A stretch of 64,000 nucleotides of DNA from contig NZ_JAGHRC010000005.1 in the NCBI RefSeq assembly GCF_017743975.1, positions 62,001 through 126,000 of the forward strand, given 5' to 3'. Below are positions 37,039-48,233 of the stretch, piece by piece; the stretch's first letter is position 1; every line of letters begins with the position of its first letter. The notes below the pieces were generated by a model. It was not told the DNA's origin and searched no databases. It worked only from the letters and a program-made list of their open reading frames with translations. Both the position numbers and the translations under genes were made by a program. Origin of the DNA: Ruegeria sp. R14_0 (GTDB taxonomy: Bacteria; Pseudomonadota; Alphaproteobacteria; Rhodobacterales; Rhodobacteraceae).

Positions 37039-37971
37039 ATGCAGATCATCCGGGATTTCCAGTTTGTCGAGCCAGAAGACCGCGGTGCCAGTGTGGCCAT
37101 CGGGAACTTTGATGGCATTCACGTCGGGCACCAGTCGGTCATCGAACTGGCGCGTTCCGTCGCTCCGGATGCACCGCTGGGCGTTTTGACGTTCGAGCCG
37201 CATCCGCGGGAATACTTTGCCCCGGCTGCCCCACCCTTTCGCCTGATGCGAGACACCGCGCGCGCACACCGGCTGGAAAAGCTGGGCGTCGAAAAGCTGT
37301 ATGAGTTGCCTTTCAACGCTTCCCTTGCAGGGCTGAGCCCGGAGGAATTCGCGCGCAACGTCATTTGTGACGGCCTCGGCCTGTCGCATGTGGTGGTCGG
37401 TGCCGATTTCTGTTTCGGTAAAGGGCGCAGCGGTACGGCCGAGGATATGGTCCGGTTTGGTAAAGTGATGGGTTTTGGCGTTACCATCGCCCCCTTGATG
37501 GAACGGTCCGATGACGTCGTCTCGTCAACTGCGATCCGCAAGGCTCTGACCGATGGCCGCCCACGCGACGCGGCGGCCATGCTGGGACATTGGCACCGGA
37601 TCGAAGGCGAGGTGATTGGCGGGGAACAGCGCGGTCGCGAACTGGGCTTCCCCACTGCGAATATGTCCATCGAAGGACTGCACCCGCCCAGATTTGGCGT
37701 CTATGCGGTGCTGGTCGATGTGCTGGATGGCCCCCATCAGGGCAGCTATCACGGCGCAGCCTCAGTTGGGGTCCGACCGATGTTCAACGGTGAAATCCCG
37801 AATATCGAAACCTTCCTGCTCGACTTCTCAGGCGATCTTTACGGCTCAACCCTGTCCGTAGGGTTGGTCGACTACCTGCGCCCCGAGATGACATTCGATG
37901 GGCTGGACGGCCTGATCGCGCAGATGGATGCCGATTGCGACAAGGCCCGCGCGCTGCTGGCCGCGCTATGA
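37039..37971 (+). CDS. ribF: Bifunctional riboflavin kinase/FAD synthetase
   Basis: This 310-residue enzyme converts riboflavin to FMN and FAD. The N-terminal FAD synthetase carries SVAIGNFDGIHVGHQSVIE (the nucleotidyl-transfer HxGH-like site) and VVSSTAIRKALTDGRPRDAA. The C-terminal riboflavin kinase has GRELGFPTANMSIEGLHPP and the ETFLLDFSGDLYG end. The upstream leader was inspected for an FMN riboswitch and none was seen. Its stop overlaps the YcgN gene (ATGA). Confidence 0.96.
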   Translation: MQIIRDFQFVEPEDRGASVAIGNFDGIHVGHQSVIELARSVAPDAPLGVLTFEPHPREYFAPAAPPFRLMRDTARAHRLEKLGVEKLYELPFNASLAGLSPEEFARNVICDGLGLSHVVVGADFCFGKGRSGTAEDMVRFGKVMGFGVTIAPLMERSDDVVSSTAIRKALTDGRPRDAAAMLGHWHRIEGEVIGGEQRGRELGFPTANMSIEGLHPPRFGVYAVLVDVLDGPHQGSYHGAASVGVRPMFNGEIPNIETFLLDFSGDLYGSTLSVGLVDYLRPEMTFDGLDGLIAQMDADCDKARALLAAL

Positions 37972-38441
37972 CAGCCGATCCGATTGATCGCAAAGGTCTT
38001 GCCCCCCGGTTCTGGGAACGCAAGCCGCTGACCAAAATGAACCAGCACGAATGGGAGGCACTGTGCGACGGCTGCGGTAAGTGCTGTCTGAACAAGCTTG
38101 AGGATGAAGACACCGGCGAGGTCGCCCTGACCTGCGTTGCCTGCCGTCTGCTGGACGATGAATCCTGCCGCTGCACGCAATACGACATCCGCCACCAATT
38201 CGTGCCGGAATGCATTGTGATGAAGCCCGACAACATCCACGACCACGCCTATTGGTTGCCGCAGACCTGTGCCTATCGGCTGCTGTGGGAGGGCAAACCC
38301 CTTTACGACTGGCATCCTTTGATATCAGGTACGCCCGACAGCGTACACGCCGCCGGTATGTCGGTTCAGGGACGCACAGTGTCCGAGTTCGAAACCCCCA
38401 TGGAAGAGTGGGAAGACTATATCATTGAGGAGCCCAGCTGA
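37968..38441 (+). CDS. YcgN family cysteine-cluster protein
   Basis: This 157-residue protein has a dense Cys cluster (LCDGCGKCCLNKLE, LTCVACRLLDDESCRC and PECIVM) matching the YcgN/CxxCxxCC family, which may bind a metal or a cluster. The rest (DNIHDHAYWLPQTCAYRLL, then DWHPLISGTPDSVHAAG) is equally conserved in the family. ATG 37968 overlaps the ribF stop and its own stop overlaps the ltaE ATG, so three genes are coupled. Function is unknown. Confidence 0.9.
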   Translation: MTADPIDRKGLAPRFWERKPLTKMNQHEWEALCDGCGKCCLNKLEDEDTGEVALTCVACRLLDDESCRCTQYDIRHQFVPECIVMKPDNIHDHAYWLPQTCAYRLLWEGKPLYDWHPLISGTPDSVHAAGMSVQGRTVSEFETPMEEWEDYIIEEPS

Positions 38442-39475
38442 TGTACTTTGCCTCTGATAACTCCGGGCCGGTTCACCCTCAGGTCATGGCCGCATTGAAC
38501 GAAGCCAATCAGGGCTATCAGATGGCCTATGGTGCGGACACTCTGATGAATGAAGTACGCGATCGCATCCGCGGGGTTTTTGAGGCTCCAGGCGCGGCGG
38601 TCTATCTGGTGGCCACCGGGACGGCGGCGAATTCGCTAGCTCTGGCGACGCTCTCGAACCCGTGGGACACCGTGTTCTGTTCCCCGGTCGCACATATCCA
38701 TGAGGATGAGTGCAACGCGCCCGAATTCTATAGCGGCGCAAAGCTGACGCTGGTGCCCGGCGACGACAAGATGACCCCCGAGGCACTGCGCCGTTCGATT
38801 CTGGCCGAAGAAACCCGCGGTGTGCACGGCCCGCAGCGCGGGCCGGTCTCAATCACGCAAGTGACCGAGCGCGGGTCGGTTTACTCTCTGGCCGAGTTGC
38901 AGGCGCTGTGTGGCGTCGCAAAGGAATACGAATTGCCCGTGCATCTGGACGGCGCGCGGTTCACCAACGCCCTGGTTGCTCTGAATTGCTCCCCGGCCGA
39001 GATGACGTGGAAAGCAGGCGTGGACGCAGTCAGCTTTGGTGGTACCAAGAACGGCTTGATGGGGGTTGAGGCGGTCGTTTTCTTTGACGAAGCCAAGGCC
39101 TGGGAATTCGAGTTGCGGCGCAAACGCGGTGCGCATCTGTTTTCCAAGCACCGCTACCTGTCCGCACAGATGGCGGCCTATCTGCAAGACGACCTATGGT
39201 TGCAAATCGCCCGACAAGCCAATGACAACGGCGCTTATCTGGCTGATGGATTGCGCGCCAAAGGCGCGACCTTTCTGCACGAACCGCAGGCCAACATGAT
39301 CTTTGCACAGTTTTCCCGTGCGCGGCATAAACAACTGCACAAGGCCGGAGCGGTCTATCACCTGTGGGGCGCAGAGCTGGACGGTGCCGATGACAGCGAA
39401 GCTCTGGCATGTCGACTGGTCTGCGACTGGTCGATTGGTCGAGATGATATTGACCGTTTTTTGGATCTGCTTTGA
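38441..39475 (+). CDS. ltaE: Low-specificity L-threonine aldolase
   Basis: This 344-residue PLP enzyme of the beta-eliminating lyase group cleaves threonine and allo-threonine to glycine and acetaldehyde. The N-terminal FASDNSGPVHPQVMAALNEA, the PLP-phosphate loop VATGTAANSLALATL, the LHLDGARFTNALVAL-like segment (VHLDGARFTNALVALN) and the Schiff-base Lys in VSFGGTKNGLMGVE are all present. ATG 38441 overlaps the YcgN stop by one base. It may be stereo-selective for L-threonine, which the sequence does not tell. Confidence 0.93.
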   Translation: MYFASDNSGPVHPQVMAALNEANQGYQMAYGADTLMNEVRDRIRGVFEAPGAAVYLVATGTAANSLALATLSNPWDTVFCSPVAHIHEDECNAPEFYSGAKLTLVPGDDKMTPEALRRSILAEETRGVHGPQRGPVSITQVTERGSVYSLAELQALCGVAKEYELPVHLDGARFTNALVALNCSPAEMTWKAGVDAVSFGGTKNGLMGVEAVVFFDEAKAWEFELRRKRGAHLFSKHRYLSAQMAAYLQDDLWLQIARQANDNGAYLADGLRAKGATFLHEPQANMIFAQFSRARHKQLHKAGAVYHLWGAELDGADDSEALACRLVCDWSIGRDDIDRFLDLL

Positions 39476-39511
39476 ACCAGACATTCGGCGCGCGCCTGCC
39501 CGGCTCTCGCT

Positions 39512-40324
39512 TCAGGAAAAGCTGTTCCAGAAGTTTTGGACAGCAGCAGCCGTCTGCTGCGGATGCGTGATCGGCAGCATATGCCCCGCGCCCGGCACAA
39601 CACGCGTTTCGGCATGCGGCAATCTTTGGGCAAGGCCATCGCCAATCACAGGCATGATGGGGTGACTCTCAGACCCGCAGAGGATCAAGACAGGCATAGA
39701 CGCACAATCCAGAACGCCCGCGTTCAAGAGCCCTTTGCTATCCTGGAACAGCGCGTCGTCAACTGCCGGAACAACGTGAATTCCCCGAACCATACCTGCG
39801 CGGGTCCGTTCAGGTAAGTCTGGCCAACGTGGCCCATCCTGAGCGCCCCACATCCGGTTGAACAACCGGGCCGCTTTTTCCATATCCCCCGACGCAAACG
39901 CATCCGTTACAGGTTGAGATTCATCCTGATGCCGTCGAATAAGTTCCGGTTCGTCCCGAACGGCGATGGCAAAGAAAACAGGTTCAATCAGCACTGCGCT
40001 GCGAACGAGATGTGGAAACTCGATGGCCAGGCGCAGAGCGATCATCCCACCAAAGGAATGCCCGATAAGGTCCATCGGCTCGGTCAATTGTGTGGCAGAC
40101 AACTTGGTCACGAGGTCGAACAGATCGCCCCGCCCATCCCAATCAGGGCTGCGCCCGTGGGACGGCATATCGGGTGCCGTCAACGTCGCCTCGCCGTTCA
40201 ACGCAGAGGCCAGCCCCGACCACGCCCCGGAATGCGCAATGGTGCAGTGCAGGGCCAGCACTTTGCGCGTGCCCTGCCCCAAGGTTCTTACAAATATGCT
40301 GTTCTCCAGGGAGGTATCCCTCAC
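39512..40324 (-). CDS. Alpha/beta-fold hydrolase
   Basis: This 270-residue protein has an alpha/beta-hydrolase fold: the oxyanion region LALHCTIAHSGAWSGLASAL, nucleophile elbow MDLIGHSFGGMIALRLA, an acid region near VLILCGSESHPIMP, and a catalytic His in VPGAGHMLPITHP. No signal peptide is present, so it is cytosolic. Its start overlaps the stop of the HCCA-isomerase-like gene by four bases. The substrate is unknown; the pairing suggests an aromatic or glutathione-linked pathway. Confidence 0.86.
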   Translation of the reverse strand: MRDTSLENSIFVRTLGQGTRKVLALHCTIAHSGAWSGLASALNGEATLTAPDMPSHGRSPDWDGRGDLFDLVTKLSATQLTEPMDLIGHSFGGMIALRLAIEFPHLVRSAVLIEPVFFAIAVRDEPELIRRHQDESQPVTDAFASGDMEKAARLFNRMWGAQDGPRWPDLPERTRAGMVRGIHVVPAVDDALFQDSKGLLNAGVLDCASMPVLILCGSESHPIMPVIGDGLAQRLPHAETRVVPGAGHMLPITHPQQTAAAVQNFWNSFS

Positions 40325-40923
40325 CCTTTCATCTCCGACAGGTGCTGGTCCAGATCTTCTAGCCGGTCCTGTCCCCAGAAACGCTGACCGTCCTCAGTGA
40401 TATAGAACGGCGCGCCGAAAACCCCGCGATCGACCGCCTCTTCCAGATTGGCGGCATAGGTCTCGGCCCCGATCAGCAACCCGCTGTCGGCCAGCCCCGG
40501 ATCGAATCCCGATTGGGTCAGACAATCGCGGATCACGTCATCTTGGGCGATGTCTTTTTCCTCGGCCCAACACGCCCGGACAAAGGAATGCACCAGCTTG
40601 CCGACGTCCCCCGATCCGTCCTTGATCGCTGCGATGATTGCATAAGAGGACGGTGCCGCATTGGTCGGCCAATGCGCGGGTTGCAGATTGAATTCCTTGC
40701 CCAGCTTTTTCGACTGCCGCTGCAACTCCTGCGCCCGGTATTCGATGCGCGAGATATGACGATCCTTCGGCGGCGTACCCCCGGTGCGACCGAACAGGGC
40801 AACGATATCCAGCGGTTTATAGTTGATCGTCACGCCGTGCTTCGCCGCGATCTCTTCCAGCCGCATGCCAGCCAGATAGGTATAGGGCGAGAGTGTCGCA
40901 AAATAGTAGTCAATCTGGGCCAT
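40321..40923 (-). CDS. 2-hydroxychromene-2-carboxylate isomerase-like DsbA-family protein
   Basis: This 200-residue protein belongs to the kappa-class glutathione transferase/HCCA isomerase group. The N-terminal YYFATLSPYTYLAGMRLEEI carries the catalytic-type Ser in SPY. The middle is helical (RAQELQRQSKKLGKEFN), and the C-terminal GVFGAPFYITEDGQRFWGQD holds the cis-Pro G-x-P-x-F motif. ATG 40923 was chosen; the frame extends upstream without a good ribosome binding site. Naphthalene-type degradation is only a family name here, as no other pathway genes are present. Confidence 0.87.
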   Translation of the reverse strand: MAQIDYYFATLSPYTYLAGMRLEEIAAKHGVTINYKPLDIVALFGRTGGTPPKDRHISRIEYRAQELQRQSKKLGKEFNLQPAHWPTNAAPSSYAIIAAIKDGSGDVGKLVHSFVRACWAEEKDIAQDDVIRDCLTQSGFDPGLADSGLLIGAETYAANLEEAVDRGVFGAPFYITEDGQRFWGQDRLEDLDQHLSEMKG

Positions 40924-41031
40924 GTGCACTTTCTCCGCTTGGTTATCTTTGCTGGACGGTAAGGCCATGCTAAGCGGTGTCAACATCACGAATCTGTCAC
41001 ATTTGCCATTGCTGCCCGGGGACCTCAGCCG

Positions 41032-42051
41032 ATGCCGACACTCAACGAACCCAAGCTAATCGCTGGGAACGCTAACCTTCCTCTTGCCGAATCCATCTCG
41101 CGACGCATGAGCCTGTATCGCGGAGTCGATCAGAACCTGGTCGATGCGCGTGTGGAACGGTTCAACGACGGCGAGATCTTCGTCGAAGTGTTCGAGAATG
41201 TGCGCGGCGAGGATATGTTCATCGTCCAACCGACCTCGAACCCGGCCAACGACAACCTGATGGAGTTGCTGATCATCGCGGATGCACTGCGCCGGTCGTC
41301 AGCACAACGGATTACGGCTGTGATCCCCTATTTCGGGTATGCGCGTCAGGACCGCCGCACCAAGGCCCGTACGCCGATCTCTGCAAAACTGGTCGCCAAC
41401 ATGCTGACCGGCGCGGGGATCGAGCGGGTGCTGACCATGGATCTGCATGCCGCGCAGATTCAGGGCTTTTTCGATATCCCGGTGGACAACCTGTATGCCT
41501 CGCCGATTTTCGCTTTGGATGTGAAACACCAGTTCCAGGACTGCCTGGATGAGATCATGGTGGTCTCGCCCGACGTGGGCGGCGTTGCGCGCGCGCGCGA
41601 GTTGGCCAAACGGATCGAAGCGCCGCTTTCCATCGTTGACAAGCGTCGCGAAAAGGCCGGAGAAGTGGCCGAGATGACCGTAATCGGTGATGTCAAAGAC
41701 AAGATCTGCTTGATCGTGGACGACATGTGCGACACCGCTGGTACGCTCTGCAAGGCGGCGCAGGTGCTGCTGGATAATGGTGCGAAAGAAGTCCACTCGT
41801 ACATCACGCACGGCGTCATGAGTGGACCTGCCGTCGAACGGGTGACCAATTCGGTGATGAAATCTCTGGTCCTGACGGACACAATCCAGCCGACACCGGA
41901 AGTTGCGAAAGCCAAGAACATTCGTATTGTTCCGACCGCGCCGATCTTTACCCAGGCGATCCTGAACATCTGGAACGGCACAAGCGTCTCGTCGCTGTTC
42001 GAGGACAAAACACTGACACCGATCTACGAGTCGATGTACCACATGGACTGA
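41032..42051 (+). CDS. prs: Ribose-phosphate pyrophosphokinase
   Basis: This 339-residue class I PRPP synthetase makes phosphoribosyl pyrophosphate for nucleotides, histidine and tryptophan. The key segments are [56 protein letters not shown], and the PRPP loop [18 protein letters not shown]. It is longer than the E. coli enzyme by about 24 residues, with the excess mostly at the N-terminus. A strong terminator follows seven bases after the stop. Confidence 0.97.
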   Translation: MPTLNEPKLIAGNANLPLAESISRRMSLYRGVDQNLVDARVERFNDGEIFVEVFENVRGEDMFIVQPTSNPANDNLMELLIIADALRRSSAQRITAVIPYFGYARQDRRTKARTPISAKLVANMLTGAGIERVLTMDLHAAQIQGFFDIPVDNLYASPIFALDVKHQFQDCLDEIMVVSPDVGGVARARELAKRIEAPLSIVDKRREKAGEVAEMTVIGDVKDKICLIVDDMCDTAGTLCKAAQVLLDNGAKEVHSYITHGVMSGPAVERVTNSVMKSLVLTDTIQPTPEVAKAKNIRIVPTAPIFTQAILNIWNGTSVSSLFEDKTLTPIYESMYHMD

Positions 42052-42058
42052 CCGAGTT

Positions 42059-42084
42059 GGGCGGCCCTTAAGCCGCCCTTTTTT
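42059..42084 (+). terminator. Rho-independent terminator of prs
   Basis: GGGCGGC, a six-base loop, GCCGCCC then TTTTTT. It lies eight bases after the prs stop. Confidence 0.92.
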
Positions 42085-42111
42085 GTCACTACAACAACGC
42101 AGGACATTCCC

Positions 42112-42558
42112 GTGACAGCCCCAAAACGTATCGTTCTCTCCAGTGACCACGCGGCTATTGAGTTGCGGCAGACTGTCGCCAACCATATCGCGGCCAAAGG
42201 TTGGGAGGTCGTGGATATCGGCCCAAAAACACCCGAGAGCACGCACTACCCGATCCACGGCAAAGCTGCGGCGCAGGCGGTCGCTTCGGGCGATTGTCAG
42301 CTGGGGATCATTCTGTGCGGCACCGGTCAGGGCATCATGATGGCGGCCAACAAGGTTCCGGGCATCCGCTGTGGCGTGTGTTCCGATGCGTTCTCGGCCC
42401 GCATGATCCGCGAACATAACGACGCCAACATGCTGTCCATCGGCGCGCGTGTGGTGGGCGAAGGTCAGGCGCTGGATATCGTCGACGCGTTTTTGGATGC
42501 CGAGTTCGAGGGCGGCCGCCATGCGACCCGCGTGGACATGATTGAGGCTGATGACTAA
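42112..42558 (+). CDS. rpiB: Ribose 5-phosphate isomerase B
   Basis: This 148-residue enzyme interconverts ribose 5-phosphate and ribulose 5-phosphate. The LSSDHAAIELRQTVANHI start, the Cys nucleophile in LGIILCGTGQGIMMAANK, and CSDAFSARMIREHNDANML are diagnostic. The start is GTG with an AGGA site eight bases upstream. It directly follows prs and supplies the same ribose pool, but a terminator sits between them, so it probably has its own promoter or depends on read-through. Confidence 0.95.
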   Translation: MTAPKRIVLSSDHAAIELRQTVANHIAAKGWEVVDIGPKTPESTHYPIHGKAAAQAVASGDCQLGIILCGTGQGIMMAANKVPGIRCGVCSDAFSARMIREHNDANMLSIGARVVGEGQALDIVDAFLDAEFEGGRHATRVDMIEADD

Positions 42559-42600
42559 CCGGCGAGCTTTATCAAGCCGCGCAACGGGTTATTTAACGTT

Positions 42601-42951
42601 TCAGGAAATGTCCCAATCATCTTCGTGGGCAACCTCGCCGATGGCGGTCCAAGTGACTCTTATCCGGGCGATGCGTGTGTCCGACCATGTGCGAAAAACT
42701 GCACTAAATCCTTCGGGTGTAATGTCTTCGGCCGTCACCTCGGCGCGCAAGGCAGATGACGTATCAACGTCCCATAGGGACACACCGATCTGAACCACCG
42801 GGACAGACCGGAACGGCTGGCTGAATTTGACAGTCGACCGCCGCTGGCGCGGCCCTTCACCGGTCCACATTTCGCCGCCATCGGCGAACTCGGAGAAAAT
42901 GACTGCCTCGCCTTGGTCGATTCCAATCGGGTGGGATTTAAACGTCTTCAT
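42601..42951 (-). CDS. H-type lectin domain protein
   Basis: This 116-residue protein is almost entirely an H-type lectin domain, the sugar-binding fold of snail agglutinins and discoidins. The signature runs GEMWTGEGPRQRRSTVKFSQ then PFRSVPVVQIGVSLWDVD, with FSAVFRTWSDTRIARIRVTW near the end. There is no signal peptide. ATG 42951 was chosen; an ATG 16 codons upstream is possible. It stands alone, next to the ATP synthase operon, and its ligand is unknown. Confidence 0.82.
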   Translation of the reverse strand: MKTFKSHPIGIDQGEAVIFSEFADGGEMWTGEGPRQRRSTVKFSQPFRSVPVVQIGVSLWDVDTSSALRAEVTAEDITPEGFSAVFRTWSDTRIARIRVTWTAIGEVAHEDDWDIS

Positions 42952-43010
42952 ACATTCAACTTTATTTATAAACTCCCGGAGGTTAACCCGGTACTTCACT
43001 AAAACTCCAC

Positions 43011-43039
43011 AAAAAAACGGCCCCGATTCAACGGGACCG
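43011..43039 (-). terminator. Rho-independent terminator of the atp operon
   Basis: On the minus strand CGGTCCCG and CGGGGCCG form an eight-base stem (one G-T pair) with a six-base loop, followed by seven T. It lies 28 bases beyond the atpC stop. Confidence 0.88.
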
Positions 43040-43066
43040 CTTTAAATCAATTGAACGCGATGGGAC

Positions 43067-43477
43067 TTAAAGGCTCATATGCGTCCCAAGGGCTTCCATG
43101 TCGGCCAGCAGTTTGGCGGCGTCGTCGACGATGGTCTGATCATCGCCTTCTTTTGCCGCTTCGTGCGAAGCGCGGGCCTCGGCGATCAGGTCGTCCAGAT
43201 GCGACCGGGTCACTTCGGCAACCGGAATGGCCTTTTCGGCCAGAACCGACAGGCCATCGCCGTTGATCTGAGCAAACCCGCCGGTGACCAGGTATTCGCT
43301 GGCCCCTTCGGGTGCTTCGACCTTCAGGATGCCCGGGCGCAGCGTGGTGATGGTGGGGGCATGATCGGGCATCGCCGTCATATCCCCGTCCGCGCCGGGA
43401 ATCTGGACCGCGGTGGCCGCGAGCGAAGCAAGGCTCCGCTCGGGGCTGACGAGGTCGAATTGCATCGTGTTTGCCAT
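43067..43477 (-). CDS. atpC: ATP synthase F1 subunit epsilon
   Basis: This 136-residue central-stalk subunit has the beta-sandwich start [38 protein letters not shown] and a short C-terminal helical part. It ends the atpHAGDC cluster. It regulates catalysis in many bacteria; in alphaproteobacteria the zeta inhibitor often takes that role. A terminator follows. Confidence 0.96.
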   Translation of the reverse strand: MANTMQFDLVSPERSLASLAATAVQIPGADGDMTAMPDHAPTITTLRPGILKVEAPEGASEYLVTGGFAQINGDGLSVLAEKAIPVAEVTRSHLDDLIAEARASHEAAKEGDDQTIVDDAAKLLADMEALGTHMSL

Positions 43478-43489
43478 CAGGGATACTCC

Positions 43490-44932
<1,443 letters not shown>

Positions 44933-45808
44933 TTACAGCGCTTCGGCGCCGGAAATAATTTCAATCAGCTCGTTGGTGATCACGGCCTGACGCGAGCGGT
45001 TGAACTGGATCGTCAGCTTGTCGATCATCTCACCCGCGTTGCGTGTCGCGTTGTCCATCGCGGACATCCGTGCACCCTGTTCAGACGCCCCGTTTTCGAG
45101 CAGAGCCGAGAAGATCGCGGTCGCAACCCCCTTGGGCAGCAAGTCGGCCAGAATGGCCTCTTCGCTGGGCTCGTAGTCGAACACGGCACCGCTGTCGTCA
45201 CCCTCGGTTTCCTCGAACGAGGCGGGGATGACCTGCTGTTCCGTCGGGATCTGGGTCACAACGTTGACGAACTTCGAGTAGAAGATCGTAGCAACATCGA
45301 ACTCACCCCCGTCAAAACGGGACAGGATGTCCTTCGCGATGTCCTGCGCGTTGGAATACCCCAGACGCTTGACCTCGCTCAGGTCGATATGTCCAACGAA
45401 CAGATCGCCAAAATCGCGCTTGAGCGCGTCGCGGCCTTTTTTGCCGACGGTCAGAACTTTGACCGTCTTGCCTTTCAGGCGCAGCTCTTCCGCTTTGACA
45501 CGGGCCAGCTTGGCGATGTTCGAGTTGAAGCCGCCGCAGAGACCGCGTTCAGCTGTCATGACAACCAGCAGATGGACATCATCACTGCCCGTACCCCGAA
45601 GCAGCTTGGGGGCGCTGTCGCTGCCCCCGACCGACGCCGCCAGCCCCGCCATCACGGCATTGAACCGCTCGGCATAGGGACGCGAGGCTTCGGCAGATTC
45701 CTGGGCGCGGCGCAGTTTTGCAGCCGCGACCATCTGCATGGCCTTGGTGATCTTGCGGGTCGATTTGACCGACTCGATCCTGTTTTTAAGGTCCTTAAGA
45801 TTTGGCAT
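44933..45808 (-). CDS. atpG: ATP synthase F1 subunit gamma
   Basis: This 291-residue rotor shaft subunit has terminal coiled-coil helices: [20 protein letters not shown] with [14 protein letters not shown] at the start and [20 protein letters not shown] at the end. The central Rossmann-like domain ([19 protein letters not shown]) is standard. It is the third gene in the cluster. Confidence 0.97.
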   Translation of the reverse strand: MPNLKDLKNRIESVKSTRKITKAMQMVAAAKLRRAQESAEASRPYAERFNAVMAGLAASVGGSDSAPKLLRGTGSDDVHLLVVMTAERGLCGGFNSNIAKLARVKAEELRLKGKTVKVLTVGKKGRDALKRDFGDLFVGHIDLSEVKRLGYSNAQDIAKDILSRFDGGEFDVATIFYSKFVNVVTQIPTEQQVIPASFEETEGDDSGAVFDYEPSEEAILADLLPKGVATAIFSALLENGASEQGARMSAMDNATRNAGEMIDKLTIQFNRSRQAVITNELIEIISGAEAL

Positions 45809-45823
45809 ATGCCCGCCTCTCCC

Positions 45824-47362
45824 TTAAGCGAAGGTTGCGGCGTATTCGTCCAGCGCAGCCTTGATCTTGTCGGAAGCGTCACCCTTGATCTTGGGATCTT
45901 CGTCCGTGATCCACTGAAGCAGATCCGCGTGTTTGCCACGCAGGTGCGCCAGCAGGCCAGCTTCGTAACGGCCAACGTCGGACACGTCGATCTTGTCGAG
46001 GTAACCGTTGGTACCCGCGAAGATGACGCAGACGATTTCCGCGTTGGTCAGCGGCGAGTACTGCGGCTGTTTCATCAGCTCGGTCAGGCGCGCACCACGG
46101 TTCAGCAGCTGCTGAGTTGCGGCGTCGAGGTCGGAACCGAACTGCGCAAACGCAGCCATTTCGCGGTACTGAGCCAGTTCCAGCTTAACCGGACCAGCAA
46201 CCGACTTCATCGAGTTGGTTTGAGCCGAGGAGCCCACACGCGAAACCGACAGACCGGTGTTCACAGCAGGACGGATGCCTTGGTAGAACAGTTCGGTTTC
46301 AAGGAAGATCTGACCGTCGGTGATCGAAATCACGTTGGTCGGGATAAACGCCGAAACGTCACCACCTTGAGTTTCGATAACCGGCAGAGCGGTCAGCGAG
46401 CCTGCGCCGAAGTCTTCGTTCAGCTTCGCCGAACGTTCCAGCAGGCGGGAGTGGAGGTAGAAAACGTCGCCAGGATAGGCTTCACGTCCGGGCGGACGAC
46501 GCAGCAGCAGCGACATCTGACGATAAGACACAGCCTGTTTCGACAGGTCATCATAGATGATCAGCGCGTGGCGGCCGTTGTCGCGGAAGTACTCGGCCAT
46601 CGCGGTCGCGGCATAAGGTGCCAGGAACTGCATCGGTGCCGGGTCGGACGCGGTTGCGGCCACAACGATCGAGTATTCAATCGCGCCGGACTCTTCCAGT
46701 TTCTTCACCAGCTGCGCAACGGTCGAACGCTTTTGACCGATCGCAACGTAAACGCAGTACAGTTTCTTCGACTCGTCGTCGCCTGCTGCATCGTTGTAGG
46801 TTTTCTGGTTCAGGATCGCGTCCAGAGCAACGGCGGTTTTACCGGTCTGACGGTCACCAATGATCAGCTCACGCTGGCCGCGGCCGATCGGGATCATCGC
46901 GTCAACCGACTTCAGGCCGGTTGCCATCGGCTCGTGAACCGATTTACGCGGGATGATGCCGGGGGCTTTAACATCTGCAACGCCACGCTTGGTTGCGTTG
47001 ATCGGGCCTTTGCCGTCCAGCGGGTTGCCCAGACCGTCAACAACGCGGCCCAGCAGTTCGTCACCGATCGGAACATCCACGATCGAGTTGGTGCGCTTGA
47101 CGGTGTCACCTTCTTTGATGTCACGGTCGGAACCGAAGATAACAACACCAACGTTGTCAGCTTCGAGGTTCAGCGCCATACCCATGATGCCGCCGGGGAA
47201 TTCGACCATCTCACCGGCTTGCACATTGTCCAGGCCGTATACACGGGCAATCCCGTCACCGACGCTCAGCACGCGGCCGATTTCGGCCACTTCGGCTTCC
47301 TGACCAAAATTCTTGATCTGGTCCTTCAGGATTGCAGAAATTTCTGCAGCTTGGATTCCCAT
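45824..47362 (-). CDS. atpA: ATP synthase F1 subunit alpha
   Basis: This 512-residue non-catalytic subunit has the P-loop [17 protein letters not shown] and the Arg-finger region [15 protein letters not shown]. The N-terminal [20 protein letters not shown] is the usual start. It starts one base after the atpH stop, indicating coupled translation. Confidence 0.98.
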   Translation of the reverse strand: MGIQAAEISAILKDQIKNFGQEAEVAEIGRVLSVGDGIARVYGLDNVQAGEMVEFPGGIMGMALNLEADNVGVVIFGSDRDIKEGDTVKRTNSIVDVPIGDELLGRVVDGLGNPLDGKGPINATKRGVADVKAPGIIPRKSVHEPMATGLKSVDAMIPIGRGQRELIIGDRQTGKTAVALDAILNQKTYNDAAGDDESKKLYCVYVAIGQKRSTVAQLVKKLEESGAIEYSIVVAATASDPAPMQFLAPYAATAMAEYFRDNGRHALIIYDDLSKQAVSYRQMSLLLRRPPGREAYPGDVFYLHSRLLERSAKLNEDFGAGSLTALPVIETQGGDVSAFIPTNVISITDGQIFLETELFYQGIRPAVNTGLSVSRVGSSAQTNSMKSVAGPVKLELAQYREMAAFAQFGSDLDAATQQLLNRGARLTELMKQPQYSPLTNAEIVCVIFAGTNGYLDKIDVSDVGRYEAGLLAHLRGKHADLLQWITDEDPKIKGDASDKIKAALDEYAATFA

Positions 47363-47923
47363 TTATCCGACCTCTTTCATTGCATTCTGTAGGGAGTTCA
47401 GCTTCGAACGGATCGAACTGTCGATCATCTTCGAGCCCACTTTAACGACAAGACCGCCGATGAGGCTTTCATCAACGGTCGCATTGATTGTCACGGTCTT
47501 GCCCACACGCTCGGACAGCGTCTTGGACAGTTTTTCCATTTGCGTCTTGGTCAGCGCCTTGGCCGAGGCGACATCGGCGGTCACTTCACCACGTTCATCT
47601 GCCAGCATGTCGCGCAGAACCTGCACCAGTTGCGGCACAACAAACAGGCGGCGTTTCTGCGCCATCAGACCCAGCGTGTTGCGCAGGATGGCGTGCAAAC
47701 CCATTTTGTCAGCGATTGCGGTAATGGCGCCTTCTTGTTCAGCGCGCGAAACCAGAGGCGAGGAAATCAGGTCGCGCAGTTCGGCGCTTTCGCCCAATGC
47801 TGCTGCCAGATCGTTGATTCCGGTTTCCAGACCTGCGAGGTCATTATTCTCTTTGGCGATCTCAAAGATCGCGGTGGCATAGCGCTCGGCGATGCCTGTG
47901 GAAATCGAAGCTGGTTCGGACAC
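47363..47923 (-). CDS. atpH: ATP synthase F1 subunit delta
   Basis: This 186-residue subunit (the OSCP type) links F1 to the peripheral stalk. Segments include AERYATAIFEIAKENNDL, then LVSRAEQEGAITAIADKMGL and the C-terminal DESLIGGLVVKVGSKMIDSS. I chose the GTG at 47923 (SEPASISTG) because GGAAGG lies six bases upstream; the GTG two codons earlier overlaps that site. It is the first gene of the operon, as in Rhodobacter. Confidence 0.95.
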   Translation of the reverse strand: MSEPASISTGIAERYATAIFEIAKENNDLAGLETGINDLAAALGESAELRDLISSPLVSRAEQEGAITAIADKMGLHAILRNTLGLMAQKRRLFVVPQLVQVLRDMLADERGEVTADVASAKALTKTQMEKLSKTLSERVGKTVTINATVDESLIGGLVVKVGSKMIDSSIRSKLNSLQNAMKEVG

Positions 47924-48233
47924 GTCCACCCTTCCGATATTTTGGGCCCCGAATTCGCGTTGCGGCAGCTACCCCGGGGGCGTGAAGAAACCCCGGCCAG
48001 ACGGTCGGGGATCGAAATCACCGGGGATGTAGCAGAGCCGAACCCAGCTAGCAACATATTATCACGGCAACAGGTTTATCCACAAAACATTATTTTTCAA
48101 ACACTTAGGAAAGGTGCGACCCTTTTGTCCGGCTGAGCAGGCCGAAAAATGTTACGAAACTGTAGGTTTTTGCGATTCCTGTGGCCTTTTTCCCTCATTT
48201 TTCTCGATTTGGTGGGGGAACATGGGGCGTATC
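47924..48233 (-). other. Promoter and leader region of the atp operon
   Basis: This 310-base stretch lies between the methyltransferase gene and atpH. It contains a GC-rich block (about 47970-48025) with possible hairpins, then an AT-rich region (about 48050-48110) suited to a promoter. No coding frame, riboswitch or known regulatory motif is supported. Confidence 0.5.
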
